Of a DNA stretch of 64,000 nucleotides, positions 19,318 through 27,877 are shown piece after piece. The notes under the pieces are model-generated. The model saw only the letters and a list, made by a program, of their open reading frames with translations, had not been told where the DNA came from and did not search any database. Origin of the DNA: Porticoccus sp002341315 (GTDB taxonomy: Bacteria > Pseudomonadota > Gammaproteobacteria > Pseudomonadales > Porticoccaceae); NCBI RefSeq assembly GCF_047634355.1, contig NZ_JBLIAL010000014.1; one strand, given 5' to 3'. Each line of letters starts with the position of its first letter. The first letter of the stretch is position 1. The position numbers and the translations under genes are program-made.

Positions 19318-19709
19318 TTTATCGAAATTAAAGGGGTTGTAACGATTATTTTTTAACCAACCGTCCCATTGCCTGTTCTGAACTCTAAACCCAAAATTCC
19401 GGGCATGAATAATGAAGCTGGCAATACCGACTCTCGCCTCCTGGTATTGCTGTTTACTCTGGACTGGCAACAACGCTGGCGGGCAGAAAATGTGATGAAA
19501 GAGCAAGGGCGTTTCTCTGATTGCAGGAAAGAATCCCCTGCGTCCCGCGTTCCGTAGAAACCGACATCTGTAGTATTCTTCAAACAACCGCTCCTTTTTG
19601 GGCCGAACCTTCATTCGGGTGACTTTTTCAGATTGGTGGAAACAACTCACGGTAAGCGTGATAATGACTTTCCTCTTCCAATCGTAAACCCTAGGAACAG
19701 TGGCAAATT
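19318..19709. other. Gene-free spacer before the peroxiredoxin-like gene
   Basis: About 390 bp without a supportable gene. ORFs of 62 codons (plus) and 121 or 76 codons (minus) overlap each other here, lack ribosome binding sites and have compositions unlike real proteins. The promoter of the next gene should lie at the right end, but no clear box was found. Confidence 0.35.
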
Positions 19710-20222
19710 ATGAGCAATAAAGTACCCAGTGTGATATTCAAAACGCGTGTCCGTGGTGAAAGCGTTGGCGGGAGAAGCCCATTTATCTGGAAGGATATTT
19801 CAACGGAAGAGGTATTTGCGGGCAAAAATGTCGTTATATTTTCACTCTCGGCTATATTTACTGAAACCAGCTCCCGTAATCATTTGCCTGACTATGATGC
19901 CAAGTATGAGGAACTGAAATCACTGGGTGTTGATGAAGTGTACTGCCTGAGCGTTAGCGCTCCCTTTACCATGCTTCAGTGGGCGAAGAATTTAGGTCTT
20001 AAACATGTAAAAATGCTGCCTGATTCACATGGAAATTTTACTCGCCTGATGGGGATGCTGGTTAAAAAAGGGCCGGGTGAAGTGTCATGGCGTTATTCCG
20101 CTCACGTAATTGATGGGGAAATAAAACAACTCTTTGCTGAAACCGGGATGATGGATGATTGCCCGGATGACCCATTCGAGTGTAGTGATGTTGACACAAT
20201 GATTTCTTACCTAAAGAAATAA
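19710..20222 (+). CDS. Peroxiredoxin-fold protein lacking the peroxidatic Cys
   Basis: The 170-residue protein aligns with the Prx5/hybrid peroxiredoxin family: VVIFSLSAIF, then HLPDYDAKYEELKSLGVDEVYCLSVSAPFTMLQWA, with the typical N-D/S-P-F region and the LPDSHGNFTRLMGM stretch. The active-site signature F-T-P-T-C-S-x-x-H-L-P reads F-T-E-T-S-S-R-N-H-L-P here, so the peroxidatic Cys is Ser54 and the preceding Pro is Glu. Peroxidase activity by the known mechanism is therefore unlikely. A regulatory, binding or chaperone function is possible. Other Cys remain at about 80 and in the acidic tail. Confidence 0.85.
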   Translation: MSNKVPSVIFKTRVRGESVGGRSPFIWKDISTEEVFAGKNVVIFSLSAIFTETSSRNHLPDYDAKYEELKSLGVDEVYCLSVSAPFTMLQWAKNLGLKHVKMLPDSHGNFTRLMGMLVKKGPGEVSWRYSAHVIDGEIKQLFAETGMMDDCPDDPFECSDVDTMISYLKK

Positions 20223-20345
20223 AACTTCACCAACAGGATGTTGACCGAAACAGTTTCAGGTGAGCCACCCCTAACAAAACAAATTGTAGTTCCCCCGCTA
20301 TATGTATGGCTGCCTGGCGACATTATTTAGGAGAAGAACCGGGCA

Positions 20346-20810
20346 ATGAGGTTCTTATTTAGCCTTACCGCTTTGTTAATAGCATTTCACACTTACAGTG
20401 ATGAGCTACCTTCATGCATGGAAAACGCGCAAACGCAGTTAGAAATAAATCAGTGTGCAGGTATCAATTTGCTAACGGCGAGACGCACGCTTGAGAGCGT
20501 GCTTGAAAAAATCAGGCACGCTTACAAATCAGCAAGCCCTGAATTTTTGACAAAACTCGACGTTTCCCAAAAATCATGGGAGGAGAGCGTGAAAGCCAAT
20601 ATGGAACTGAAATATCCGCTCGAGGATAAACGCCTACAATACGGCAGTGTTTACCCAATGTGTGCCAGCGGGTTTGAATCCAGGCTTGTACTGGCCCGTG
20701 TTGAGTTTCTGAAAGAGTGGTTAAAAGGACATGAAGACGGTGACATTTGTTCAGGCTCGATTATCCACCGTCACTCTATCCAAAGGGATTGTTCCAACAT
20801 CGGAAAATAG
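20346..20810 (+). CDS. LprI-like (DUF1311) exported protein
   Basis: The 154-residue protein has an N-terminal signal peptide (LFSLTALLIAFHTYS, cleavage near residue 18). The LprI/DUF1311 pattern follows: CMENAQTQLEINQCAG with the two conserved Cys, then LDVSQKSWEESVKANME (W in the conserved QxxWxxx motif) and later CASGFESRLVLARVEFLKEW. Family members are periplasmic; the best known inhibits lysozyme. A specific function is not shown. ORF length is normal. It stands alone, 123 bp after the peroxiredoxin-like gene. Confidence 0.75.
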   Translation: MRFLFSLTALLIAFHTYSDELPSCMENAQTQLEINQCAGINLLTARRTLESVLEKIRHAYKSASPEFLTKLDVSQKSWEESVKANMELKYPLEDKRLQYGSVYPMCASGFESRLVLARVEFLKEWLKGHEDGDICSGSIIHRHSIQRDCSNIGK

Positions 20811-21018
20811 CAATTGGCAAGCAACCTGATCTCCCCACCATAACGCCCTTCAACATTGGCACAGGGTATCAGAATCTGGCATACACGCAGGGATTCATAC
20901 TATATTCTGACTGACACTGGATCGGTAATAGTCGGACATAAACCCCCGACTATCAGCGACGAACCATCATCCATTTTTATTGTAATCCGCCCCTTTTTTG
21001 CAAGGAGGCCCAAACCCA

Positions 21019-21909
21019 TTGGGCAAAAATATGTTCGATCAGCTAACACTTCTAGCCGAAAACTTTACCCTTTCAGACTCGGTGACGGGTCTGCTGGTGA
21101 ATACCGGTTTTTTGCTGGCCGTAATCATTATTCTCAGGACGCTCACCGCACGCTTTATTCGGCACAAAGTGAAGGCTCCGGAGCTGAAAGGTCGCCTGCT
21201 GGCCAATACGCGCAATGGTTTTCTGTTGTTGATACTGCTGGGTCTGGCGATTATCTGGGGAGACCAGCTGCGCACTCTGGCGTTATCGATTCTAGCTATT
21301 GCCGTGGCCTTTGTAGTCGCCACCAAAGAGCTGATCTCGTGTATCACCGGCTCTCTTCTGAAAGGTGGCTCGGGGTCCTTTAACATTGGCGACCGGATTC
21401 AGATCAAGGATTTTCGCGGAGATGTCATCGACCAGAGCCTGTTGACCACGACCATTCTTGAAGTGGGCCCCGGATCCGGCGTCCACCAACGCACCGGCCA
21501 CGTGATCGTGATACCCAACGCGGTATTTCTCTCTGAGCCGGTGGTCAACGAAACCTTTTCCGAGCGGTACGACTTCCATGTGTTCACCGTGCCCTTCATG
21601 CGCGAGGATAACTGGCGCGCTGCTCAGGAGGCCTTTCTCGCAGCGGCCAACCGGCATTGCCAGCCCTACCTGGAATCCGTACGCCGTCACATGAACAAAA
21701 TTGGTGAACGACGGGGGCTGGAAATGCCGTCGGTAGATCCTCGGGTCACGATTCAGGTGCCGGCAGCCGAAGAGATCCATCTGGTGGTCCGAATCCCGAC
21801 GAAAGCCGGTCAACGAAGCTATCTCGAACAGCTCATACTTTCGGAAGTGTTTTTCAACAACGACTTTTCCAGCAAGCTCGCCGAGCAACAAACTGTCAGG
21901 GAGAAATAA
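21019..21909 (+). CDS. MscS-type mechanosensitive channel-like protein
   Basis: An integral membrane protein of about 296 residues. The TTG at 21019 follows AGGAGG by 10 nt and reads LGKNMFDQ; the ATG at 21031 is the alternative. Hydrophobic segments lie at about 20-45, 68-88 and 90-110. The MscS pore-lining helix and beta domain follow (AFVVATKELISCITGSLL, FNIGDRIQIKDFRGDVIDQSLLTTTILE, VIVIPNAVFL). It may protect against osmotic downshock or serve small-ion flux. The Gly/Ala packing motif of classical MscS TM3 is only loosely kept. A strong hairpin follows directly after the stop. Confidence 0.8.
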   Translation: MGKNMFDQLTLLAENFTLSDSVTGLLVNTGFLLAVIIILRTLTARFIRHKVKAPELKGRLLANTRNGFLLLILLGLAIIWGDQLRTLALSILAIAVAFVVATKELISCITGSLLKGGSGSFNIGDRIQIKDFRGDVIDQSLLTTTILEVGPGSGVHQRTGHVIVIPNAVFLSEPVVNETFSERYDFHVFTVPFMREDNWRAAQEAFLAAANRHCQPYLESVRRHMNKIGERRGLEMPSVDPRVTIQVPAAEEIHLVVRIPTKAGQRSYLEQLILSEVFFNNDFSSKLAEQQTVREK

Positions 21910-21938
21910 AAAAAGGCCCGCCACTGGTTGGCGGGCCT
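21908..21938 (-). terminator. Terminator for the minus-strand PepSY gene
   Basis: A 10-bp perfect stem (21914-21923 with 21929-21938) is followed, on the minus strand, by TTTTTTATTT. On the plus strand the downstream sequence is not T-rich, so it mainly ends the gene at 21971-22432. It may also slow plus-strand read-through from the MscS-like gene. Confidence 0.8.
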
Positions 21939-21970
21939 GACGTCATTTCGGACAGGAGTCCCAATCCGAA

Positions 21971-22432
21971 TCAGTCGTCGCGGCTAACTTTCACAGGCTC
22001 CTGGTTGCCTCTTTGAAAATAGACCTCGAGATCGCGACCACGCGCATCGTCACCTTCAACCTCAATCCTATCTCTTCGATTGATTTTAACTTCTTCGATG
22101 TCAACAATGCCGGCCTCAGCAGCTGCATTTGTATACAAATGCACATCGTCAGCTGTCATACCCCAGGCACCATTGAGACGTTTTTCACGTTCTTCATGAA
22201 CGAGGTCTGGACTACCGGCACGGGTTTCAAGTTCCACATGCCAGTCCTGATCTATCCAACCCTCAACCTCCATACGTCCCGAGCCTTCAAACTCAATACT
22301 GGTAAAATGTGTGATGCCATAATCCGAGCCAACTTTGATCGCCTGACTGATATTGCCCGCCGGGTCAGCTGTATAGGCAAAAGGGGTCACAGCCAGTGTC
22401 GCAATCGTCAGTGTTGTAAGTAACAGTTTCAT
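21971..22432 (-). CDS. Exported PepSY-like protein
   Basis: The 153-residue protein begins with a signal peptide (MKLLLTTLTIATLAVTPFAYTA). The mature part has two PepSY-like repeats: ISQAIKVGSDYGITHFTSIEFEGSGRMEVEGWI and a second around AAEAGIVDIEEVKINRRDRIEVEG, each with an amphipathic helix followed by beta strands. PepSY proteins are periplasmic and often sit beside sensor kinases. It is divergent from the PepSY-response regulator-kinase operon that starts at 22586, which suggests that it is regulated by that system. Confidence 0.7.
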   Translation of the reverse strand: MKLLLTTLTIATLAVTPFAYTADPAGNISQAIKVGSDYGITHFTSIEFEGSGRMEVEGWIDQDWHVELETRAGSPDLVHEEREKRLNGAWGMTADDVHLYTNAAAEAGIVDIEEVKINRRDRIEVEGDDARGRDLEVYFQRGNQEPVKVSRDD

Positions 22433-22585
22433 GTAAACCTCCAGATTGATTGATCAAAACAGGGCCAGATAAAGCACCGGGGAAACCGAACGTGACCTGA
22501 CCCGCTTGATAGGCACAGTAACAAAGCCATCCTTACAGCACCCTGAGTAATCTGTTCATAGTCCATTCATGTTCTCTTTGGCAGA

Positions 22586-22984
22586 ATGTCCTTCATGAAA
22601 TATTTTTTCAGCAAGCATTGCCTGTCTCTCGCCCGTCACTACCGACACCGCTCGCCGCGATGCAGGGGCTGCTATTTTCTGGCAGCCATTCTGACACTGG
22701 GCTTTATCAGTCCCGGCTGGAGTGACGATGATGATTGGCGACGGCTCCACGAAGATGTTCAAGCGGGCAAAATCAAGCCTCTCAATGAGATTCTGGCAAG
22801 CCTTAACACGCGCTATGATGGCCAGGTTATCGATGTGGACCTGGAGGATGAGAACGGCGTGATAATCTACGAAATAGAACTGCTCGGCCCACAGGGGCAA
22901 GTGGTCGAGTTTGACGTGAATGCCGCCACGGGGGAGCTGATTGGTATTGAAGGCAGCAATATTCGCGGGATGACACGCCCTTGA
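22586..22984 (+). CDS. Exported PepSY-domain protein, first gene of a two-component operon
   Basis: A 132-residue protein. A basic N-terminus and hydrophobic segment (YFLAAILTLGFISPGWS) form a signal peptide. The mature PepSY domain reads VQAGKIKPLNEILASLNTRY, then VIDVDLEDENGVIIYEIELLG and VVEFDVNAATGELIGIEG. Such proteins precede PhoPQ/QseBC-like two-component genes in many proteobacteria and are thought to modulate the kinase from the periplasm. Its stop overlaps the TTG start of the response regulator. A start three codons later is possible. Confidence 0.82.
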   Translation: MSFMKYFFSKHCLSLARHYRHRSPRCRGCYFLAAILTLGFISPGWSDDDDWRRLHEDVQAGKIKPLNEILASLNTRYDGQVIDVDLEDENGVIIYEIELLGPQGQVVEFDVNAATGELIGIEGSNIRGMTRP

Positions 22985-23652
22985 AAGTCCTTTTGGTTGA
23001 AGATGACCAGCCCCTTGCAGAGGCGCTTGCCGAAGCCCTGCGGAATGTGGGTGTACTGGTTGAGATAGCACCCGACGGCAAAACTGCTGACTTTCAGGTG
23101 AGTGTCGAGTGTTACGATGCCATCATACTTGATCTCGGCCTCCCGGACGGCAACGGTGTACAGTGGCTCTCGGGGTGGCGCGCCCGCGGTATAGACCTGC
23201 CTGTCCTCATCCTCACGGCCAGAGAGCGATGGTCAGACAAAGCCGCCGGGTTTTCGGCCGGTGCCGATGATTATGTGACCAAACCCTTTGAAACGGCCGA
23301 GGTATTACTCCGCCTGCGGGCACTGATTCGTCGCAGCCACGGGCATGCCCACCCGATTATTACAGTCGGCGACCTGACACTGGACACCCACACGGGCCGG
23401 TTCACCTATCTGGGTATGCCCGTGTCGTTATCGGCACAGGAATTCCGCCTGCTCTCCTACCTGATACATGCAGCGCCCCGGATCGTGAGCCGAACCGAGC
23501 TTTCGGAACATGTTTATGACCAGGATCAGGAACCGGACTCTAACGTCATTGATGTACAGATAAGTCGGTTGCGGAAAAAACTGGACAGCGACTCAATCCG
23601 CACAGTGCGAGGACAGGGTTACTGTTTACCGGACCATCCGACCGACCCATGA
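22981..23652 (+). CDS. OmpR-family response regulator
   Basis: The 223-residue protein has a receiver domain (LLVEDD at 4-9, phospho-acceptor Asp in IILDLGLPDG at about 51, T in LILTARE, K in VTKPF) and a C-terminal winged-helix DNA-binding domain (SAQEFRLLSYLIHA, SNVIDVQISRLRKKL, RGQGYCL). The TTG start overlaps the PepSY gene stop, and its own stop overlaps the kinase ATG, so the three are one operon. It is closest in architecture to PhoP/QseB-type regulators. Target genes are unknown; the divergent PepSY gene is a candidate. Confidence 0.93.
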   Translation: MKVLLVEDDQPLAEALAEALRNVGVLVEIAPDGKTADFQVSVECYDAIILDLGLPDGNGVQWLSGWRARGIDLPVLILTARERWSDKAAGFSAGADDYVTKPFETAEVLLRLRALIRRSHGHAHPIITVGDLTLDTHTGRFTYLGMPVSLSAQEFRLLSYLIHAAPRIVSRTELSEHVYDQDQEPDSNVIDVQISRLRKKLDSDSIRTVRGQGYCLPDHPTDP

Positions 23653-24995
23653 ACCGGCACCTCCTGCGCAAACTGCCGATTGCTTCCCGCATGCTGGCCA
23701 CCTCGCTGATTTTGGTGGTACTCGTTATCCCGGTTGCCGGTCTGCTGCTCTCCTACAATCTTCGCGAAGCCGTCAATACCGCATTCGATGAACGTCTGGA
23801 GTCCCTGCTCAACGTGGTTTTGGCCGGCATTGAATATGACCAGCAAACAGACACACTGGCACTCAACCAGCGACTCGGCGATGCCCGCTTCGATCAGGTA
23901 TTCTCCGGCTGGTATTGGCAGATTTCCGACAACGCCTCCCGGGTTCTGACCTCCCGTTCCCTATGGGATCAGCGCTTACCTCTGACAGCAGGCCCGCAAC
24001 TGCAATACAGCACAATTTCCGGCCCAAACGGGGAAACCCTGCGCAAGCTGGAGCGGGATGTGCGACTGCCAAGGCTCCCGGTCACTCTGCACGTTGCGGT
24101 GGCCGCTGACCTCAGCGAAGTGGATGCCGCACTGGTCCGCTTTGAGCAACTGCTCTGGCTCTCGTTAGTGTCCCTGGGAATCTTGCTGCTGCTGGGCATC
24201 TGGTGTCAGTTGCACTGGGGACTGGAGCCGTTAAGACGTATCCGAAGCAATCTGCAGGCGGTGGAAAAGGGTGACTGTGAGCGGCTCGACACCGACCTCC
24301 CCGAAGAGTTGAACAATCTGGCAACTGCCATCAATACTGTACTGGAGCGCGACCGGCAGTTGATGTCCCGCGCCCGTACCGCGGCGGGCAACCTGGCCCA
24401 TGCCATCAAAACGCCCGTCAGTGTAATGATGACGACAACAGAGCAACTGCCTGCCAGTCAGCGCGAGACCATGGTATCCGAGCTGAAACGACTGAACGAG
24501 GCTGTGCGACACCACCTAGCCCGGGCTTCCGCTGCTGGCCCAGTGGTGCTGCGGCCGAGAGTGACACTATCGGTGGCACTTGAACCTGTCTTAAACGGTA
24601 TTTCACGGTTGGCCGAACGAAAGAATATCGCTTTTCAAAAACCCGAAGTACCACCACTGCAGTTGCAAATCGATGCCCAGGACCTACAGGAAATTGTCGG
24701 CAATCTGCTGGAAAATGCACTGCACTGGGCCAAATCGACAGTGGTAATGGCAATCTTCAGTGAAGCGGACAACCTGCTCCTCAGCATTATGGACGACGGG
24801 CCGGGGATGTCTTCCCAGAGCCGGGATGAAGCGTTGCAACGCGGCGGTCGGCTGGATGAGCAGCGCTCTGGCTCGGGTCTTGGGCTCGCCATTGTCAGTG
24901 AGTTGATCCAACTGTATGACGGGCAATTGCAATTAAAACCGTCTCCCATGGGCGGCCTGCTGGTAACGGTATGCCTGCCCTGCCTGGCTGCTTGA
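23649..24995 (+). CDS. Sensor histidine kinase
   Basis: The 448-residue membrane kinase has TM1 at about 14-37, a periplasmic sensor of about 125 residues, TM2 at about 165-190 and a HAMP region. The dimerisation helix has the H box NLAHAIKTPVSVMM (about 254). The ATPase domain has the N box NLLENALHWA, the G1 box MDDGPGM and the G2 box GSGLGLAIV. It pairs with the response regulator by a 4-nt ATGA overlap. The PhoQ-like layout and linked PepSY genes suggest sensing of envelope or cation conditions. The actual signal is unknown. Confidence 0.93.
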   Translation: MNRHLLRKLPIASRMLATSLILVVLVIPVAGLLLSYNLREAVNTAFDERLESLLNVVLAGIEYDQQTDTLALNQRLGDARFDQVFSGWYWQISDNASRVLTSRSLWDQRLPLTAGPQLQYSTISGPNGETLRKLERDVRLPRLPVTLHVAVAADLSEVDAALVRFEQLLWLSLVSLGILLLLGIWCQLHWGLEPLRRIRSNLQAVEKGDCERLDTDLPEELNNLATAINTVLERDRQLMSRARTAAGNLAHAIKTPVSVMMTTTEQLPASQRETMVSELKRLNEAVRHHLARASAAGPVVLRPRVTLSVALEPVLNGISRLAERKNIAFQKPEVPPLQLQIDAQDLQEIVGNLLENALHWAKSTVVMAIFSEADNLLLSIMDDGPGMSSQSRDEALQRGGRLDEQRSGSGLGLAIVSELIQLYDGQLQLKPSPMGGLLVTVCLPCLAA

Positions 24996-25040
24996 CGTTG
25001 ACGACTGCTGCCGAGAAACCACCTCAAACATAGGCGGGGA

Positions 25041-26075
25041 TTAAAAACGTTGTTTCAACTCAGTCGCCAGCGCCAATCCGCTCAGGTAAGCAGACTCCAC
25101 CCTGCCACCCAACAGCCAGTCACCACAGACGCCCAACTGCAACTGTTCATCCATTAAACACTCCGCTTCCGGCGATACTTCAGGTGTTGCTTTGTCTGTT
25201 GCTTTGGGTGTTGACACGGTATTGGCGTAGCGCCAGCGATGCAGTCGAGAGTACTTTGGCTTCGGCAGCGTTTTAGCCATGAGCCGTTCCAGTTCGTGCC
25301 ACAGGGCCCGCTGAACCTGCCGGGAATCATCATCCAGATGCTGTTCAGCCCAGGCATTGGTTGACTGCACCAGCAGGCCACAACCGCCAGCGCGACCAGG
25401 GCGGGATGACTCAAACGCCAGCCAGCCGATAGGGGAATGCTTCACCACCGCCGCCTGCCACAGGCTCTGAAGCGGTTCGGCAAAGCCCAGTGACAGGCTA
25501 TAACAGCCAAGCATTGTAGTACTGCACACCTGCTCGTAACCGGTAAATGATGACGGCAGCAGTGCCGCAGACTGTGGCGCCGGCATGCTACAGACGACCC
25601 AGTCAAAAGGGCCGTGACTGGCACCGCTGTGATCCCGCAACCTCCAACCGGTGATCGTTTTTTCAAGTGACTCAATCGCAGTATCCAACATCAGATTTTT
25701 GCCCTCGGCGGCAAGCTGGCACAGGGTATTCATACCGGGAACCGCCACGTAATGGGGTTCAAACCAGTCGCGCCGGTAGGGTTTATCATCACCCCCCAAT
25801 GTAGTAACCCGCGGGTGCCATTCGGCCACCCGGCCTGCGACAATCAGTGGTTTCAGGTAGTTCTGAAAGGCAACTGAGCGGGCAGTGAAGAATTGCGCAC
25901 CGTAATCAAACTGGAAGTCCTCCCCGGTACGTGTGGCGATACGCCCACCGACGCGCGGAGACTTATCGAAAACCGTCACCTCGGCAAAACCATTCAGTTC
26001 ACCCGCCAGGGTCAACCCGGACAGGCCGGCCCCGATAATCGCCAGACGGGGGAGCTCGGTTAGAGAAGGCATCAT
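25041..26075 (-). CDS. FAD-dependent oxidoreductase, renalase/amine-oxidase-like
   Basis: A flavoprotein of about 344 residues. Near the N-terminus, RLAIIGAGLSGLTLA is the dinucleotide-binding GxGxxG, followed by VTVFDKSPRVGGRIATR, the GG motif of amine oxidases, and FDYGAQFFTAR. The C-terminal GVCGDWLLGGRVESAYLSGLALA is the second FAD contact. The substrate is unknown. Two adjacent ATGs (26073-26075 and 26070-26072) could start it. It is the last gene of a minus-strand set with DUF3429, DUF2256 and an SDR, a grouping seen around oxidative or light-stress sigma loci. Confidence 0.85.
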   Translation of the reverse strand: MMPSLTELPRLAIIGAGLSGLTLAGELNGFAEVTVFDKSPRVGGRIATRTGEDFQFDYGAQFFTARSVAFQNYLKPLIVAGRVAEWHPRVTTLGGDDKPYRRDWFEPHYVAVPGMNTLCQLAAEGKNLMLDTAIESLEKTITGWRLRDHSGASHGPFDWVVCSMPAPQSAALLPSSFTGYEQVCSTTMLGCYSLSLGFAEPLQSLWQAAVVKHSPIGWLAFESSRPGRAGGCGLLVQSTNAWAEQHLDDDSRQVQRALWHELERLMAKTLPKPKYSRLHRWRYANTVSTPKATDKATPEVSPEAECLMDEQLQLGVCGDWLLGGRVESAYLSGLALATELKQRF

Positions 26076-26094
26076 CCCGCGTCTTCTCCCGGCA

Positions 26095-26541
26095 TCACAG
26101 TGCAATCACTGCATAGCTGACCAGGGATAACAGGGCCAGCGCACTGGCGTGAACTCTGAGCCGGTAAAACCAGGGTTCGAGCAGTTGCTGCCTGACCAGA
26201 ACCGTATCAATCCACAACAGGTAGACGAAGCAAAACAGCAATATCACTACACTCCATAACAGGGTCGACAGGAGAGACACCCAGGACAGCAGGGCAATAA
26301 TATTGCTGTGCAGCAACAGGTTCAGCGAGCATTGCCTGAACAAAAAAACGCCCCAATGAATACCGGCAACAAAAGCGACAATCACCGCGCCATAGCCCAT
26401 CAGCAGGGTTTGGACATCAAAGGCGAAAAATGTGTTGCTCCCTGTGAGCAGCCGATAACAGGGGAAAAACAGGAATGGCAATATACCACTGTAGGTGAAT
26501 AGCCTGGCCGGGATCCGCTTGCTTGTTGCGCTACTGCTCAA
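26095..26541 (-). CDS. DUF3429 integral membrane protein
   Basis: A membrane protein of about 148 residues with four hydrophobic spans: YSGILPFLFFPCYRLL, LLMGYGAVIVAFVAGIHWGVFLF, LHSNIIALLSWVSLLSTLL and VVILLFCFVYLLWID, plus a short C-terminal one. AGIHWG is typical of DUF3429. The TTG at 26541, overlapping the DUF2256 stop, is preferred because the longer ATG start (26586) would overlap that gene by 56 nt. Function is unknown. It travels with photolyase and stress genes in related bacteria. Confidence 0.78.
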   Translation of the reverse strand: MSSSATSKRIPARLFTYSGILPFLFFPCYRLLTGSNTFFAFDVQTLLMGYGAVIVAFVAGIHWGVFLFRQCSLNLLLHSNIIALLSWVSLLSTLLWSVVILLFCFVYLLWIDTVLVRQQLLEPWFYRLRVHASALALLSLVSYAVIAL

Positions 26542-26725
26542 TGATGCTCTCTCTGATAATTTTGTCGCTGCGGTTTTTTGCACCAAAGGGTTTGCCCCGG
26601 CTGCGCCGGCATTTTTCGGAACAATATTTCACATCCTGCCAGACGCGCCGCCACTTTTTGCGCCAATGGAAAGGCCGACGGCAGACCACACAGATTTTGC
26701 CGGGCAGATCAGCTTTTTCCGGCAT
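26531..26725 (-). CDS. DUF2256 small zinc-binding protein
   Basis: A 64-residue basic protein with ICVVCRRPFHWRKKW and VKYCSEKCRRSR, the two CxxC/CxxxC knuckles and the aromatic-basic centre that define DUF2256. Function is unknown; it is often found beside cryptochrome or photolyase genes. It lies 30 bp after the SDR gene stop and overlaps the DUF3429 start. Its composition and the four cysteines make it clearly real despite its length. Confidence 0.88.
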   Translation of the reverse strand: MPEKADLPGKICVVCRRPFHWRKKWRRVWQDVKYCSEKCRRSRGKPFGAKNRSDKIIRESIIEQ

Positions 26726-26755
26726 GCAGCCAACCCGTTCGCTTCACCATTCCAA

Positions 26756-27481
26756 TCACCAGGGGATTTCCTTGCCCTGCCAATCAAGGTATAGCGCGTG
26801 GCCGACCGGTGTCATATTTTCAACAATGGACAGTAACTGTTCGGCCACAAAATCGGCAGAAAACAGTTTGCCTGTCGGTACATTCCCCTGGAACGGTCTG
26901 GACAGTGCTGTGTCGGTGGTGCCTGGATGGAAGGCCACCAACTGCACATTTTTTGCCCGCCTGGCGTATTCGACTGAAGCAGTCTGAACCAGCATATTCA
27001 GGGCCGCCTTGGAGGCGCGATAGCTGTACCAGCCACCCAGCTTGTTATCACTGATACTGCCAACCCGGGCACTGAACAATGTCAGGGTGCAGACCTGTTC
27101 ACCGCGCAGGGAACCCACGAGATGCTTCAACCACAACAGGGGGGTGAACGTATTGGCCCTGAACACCGCATCAATACTGGCCAAGTCAATTTCTTCAAGC
27201 CGCTTTTCGGGACGAATGCTGTCACCCTCGTGGAGCATGCCGTTACAGATAAATACCCGGGAGAATTCACCGGGTTCATTATTGAGCAATGCAACCGTCC
27301 CGGCGATACCCGCTTCTGAATAGTCACACGTCAGCCAGCTCACCCGCGCCGGCAAAGCGACCTCGGCGGGACTGCGACTGACAGCATAAATCCTCGCAAT
27401 GCGCTGATCGCCACTGAGTCGGCAAATCAAACGCTGGGCAATGCCACTGGAGGCACCGATCACCAAGGCTGTTGAACTCAT
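26756..27481 (-). CDS. Short-chain dehydrogenase/reductase
   Basis: The 241-residue protein has the SDR fold: ALVIGASSGIAQRL (TGxxxGIG-type nucleotide binding), FICNGML in place of NNAG, Ser in LTLFSARVGS, and the catalytic YSYRASKAAL (YxxxK). The sequence downstream (VAFHPGTTDTALSRPFQGNVP) resembles the C-factor/YciK-like subgroup. The substrate is unknown. It is the second gene in the minus-strand set that starts with the Cys-rich peptide at 27515-27676. Confidence 0.88.
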   Translation of the reverse strand: MSSTALVIGASSGIAQRLICRLSGDQRIARIYAVSRSPAEVALPARVSWLTCDYSEAGIAGTVALLNNEPGEFSRVFICNGMLHEGDSIRPEKRLEEIDLASIDAVFRANTFTPLLWLKHLVGSLRGEQVCTLTLFSARVGSISDNKLGGWYSYRASKAALNMLVQTASVEYARRAKNVQLVAFHPGTTDTALSRPFQGNVPTGKLFSADFVAEQLLSIVENMTPVGHALYLDWQGKEIPW

Positions 27482-27514
27482 TGCTGGGACCCCCGTGACC
27501 GATATGACCGGTCA

Positions 27515-27676
27515 TCAACTACCCGGCTGGACATCTTCCACATCGCCCGCCTGAGTCCCCTGTCGATCAACCGGCATGCGCCAGAGCTTGCCATCACATA
27601 CGTAAAAATACGGACAATCCCGCATGCAGCCCCGGCAGGGCAACCTTTCAACGGTTTGTTCAGAAGGTGAAGGCAT
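27515..27676 (-). CDS. Cys-rich small protein (53 residues)
   Basis: It begins MPSPSEQTVERLPCRGCMRD and continues CPYFYVCDGKLWRM before an acidic tail. Four Cys are arranged C-x2-C-x3-C-x6-C, which suggests a metal site. AAGGA lies 7 nt before the ATG. I have an impression of similar short RGC...CDGKPWRM proteins in related gammaproteobacteria but cannot name a family. It is the first gene of the minus-strand set and is followed by the SDR gene after 33 bp. Its promoter should lie in 27677-27877, shared with the divergent sigma factor. Confidence 0.6.
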   Translation of the reverse strand: MPSPSEQTVERLPCRGCMRDCPYFYVCDGKLWRMPVDRQGTQAGDVEDVQPGS

Positions 27677-27877
27677 CGCTTGATCCTTGGTTAATGAGTC
27701 AGTGTACGCTGATATGTCCCGATCGGTTCAGCCTGACCCGATACACCGCCGGCAGGTGAATTTTTTATCGTGAAGCCATGGTTTTTGTCACTGTCTATGG
27801 CTTAGTCTTGACGGAAGTAAAAACCTGTCTGGCCATATTGCGCCAGAGGGGAACAACCGGCGAGGCCTTTTGAGCAC

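Noticed and set aside
19285..19650. 121-codon minus-strand ORF between NERD and peroxiredoxin-like genes
   Set aside because: It overlaps the end of the NERD gene, competes with two other frames and shows no recognisable protein features.
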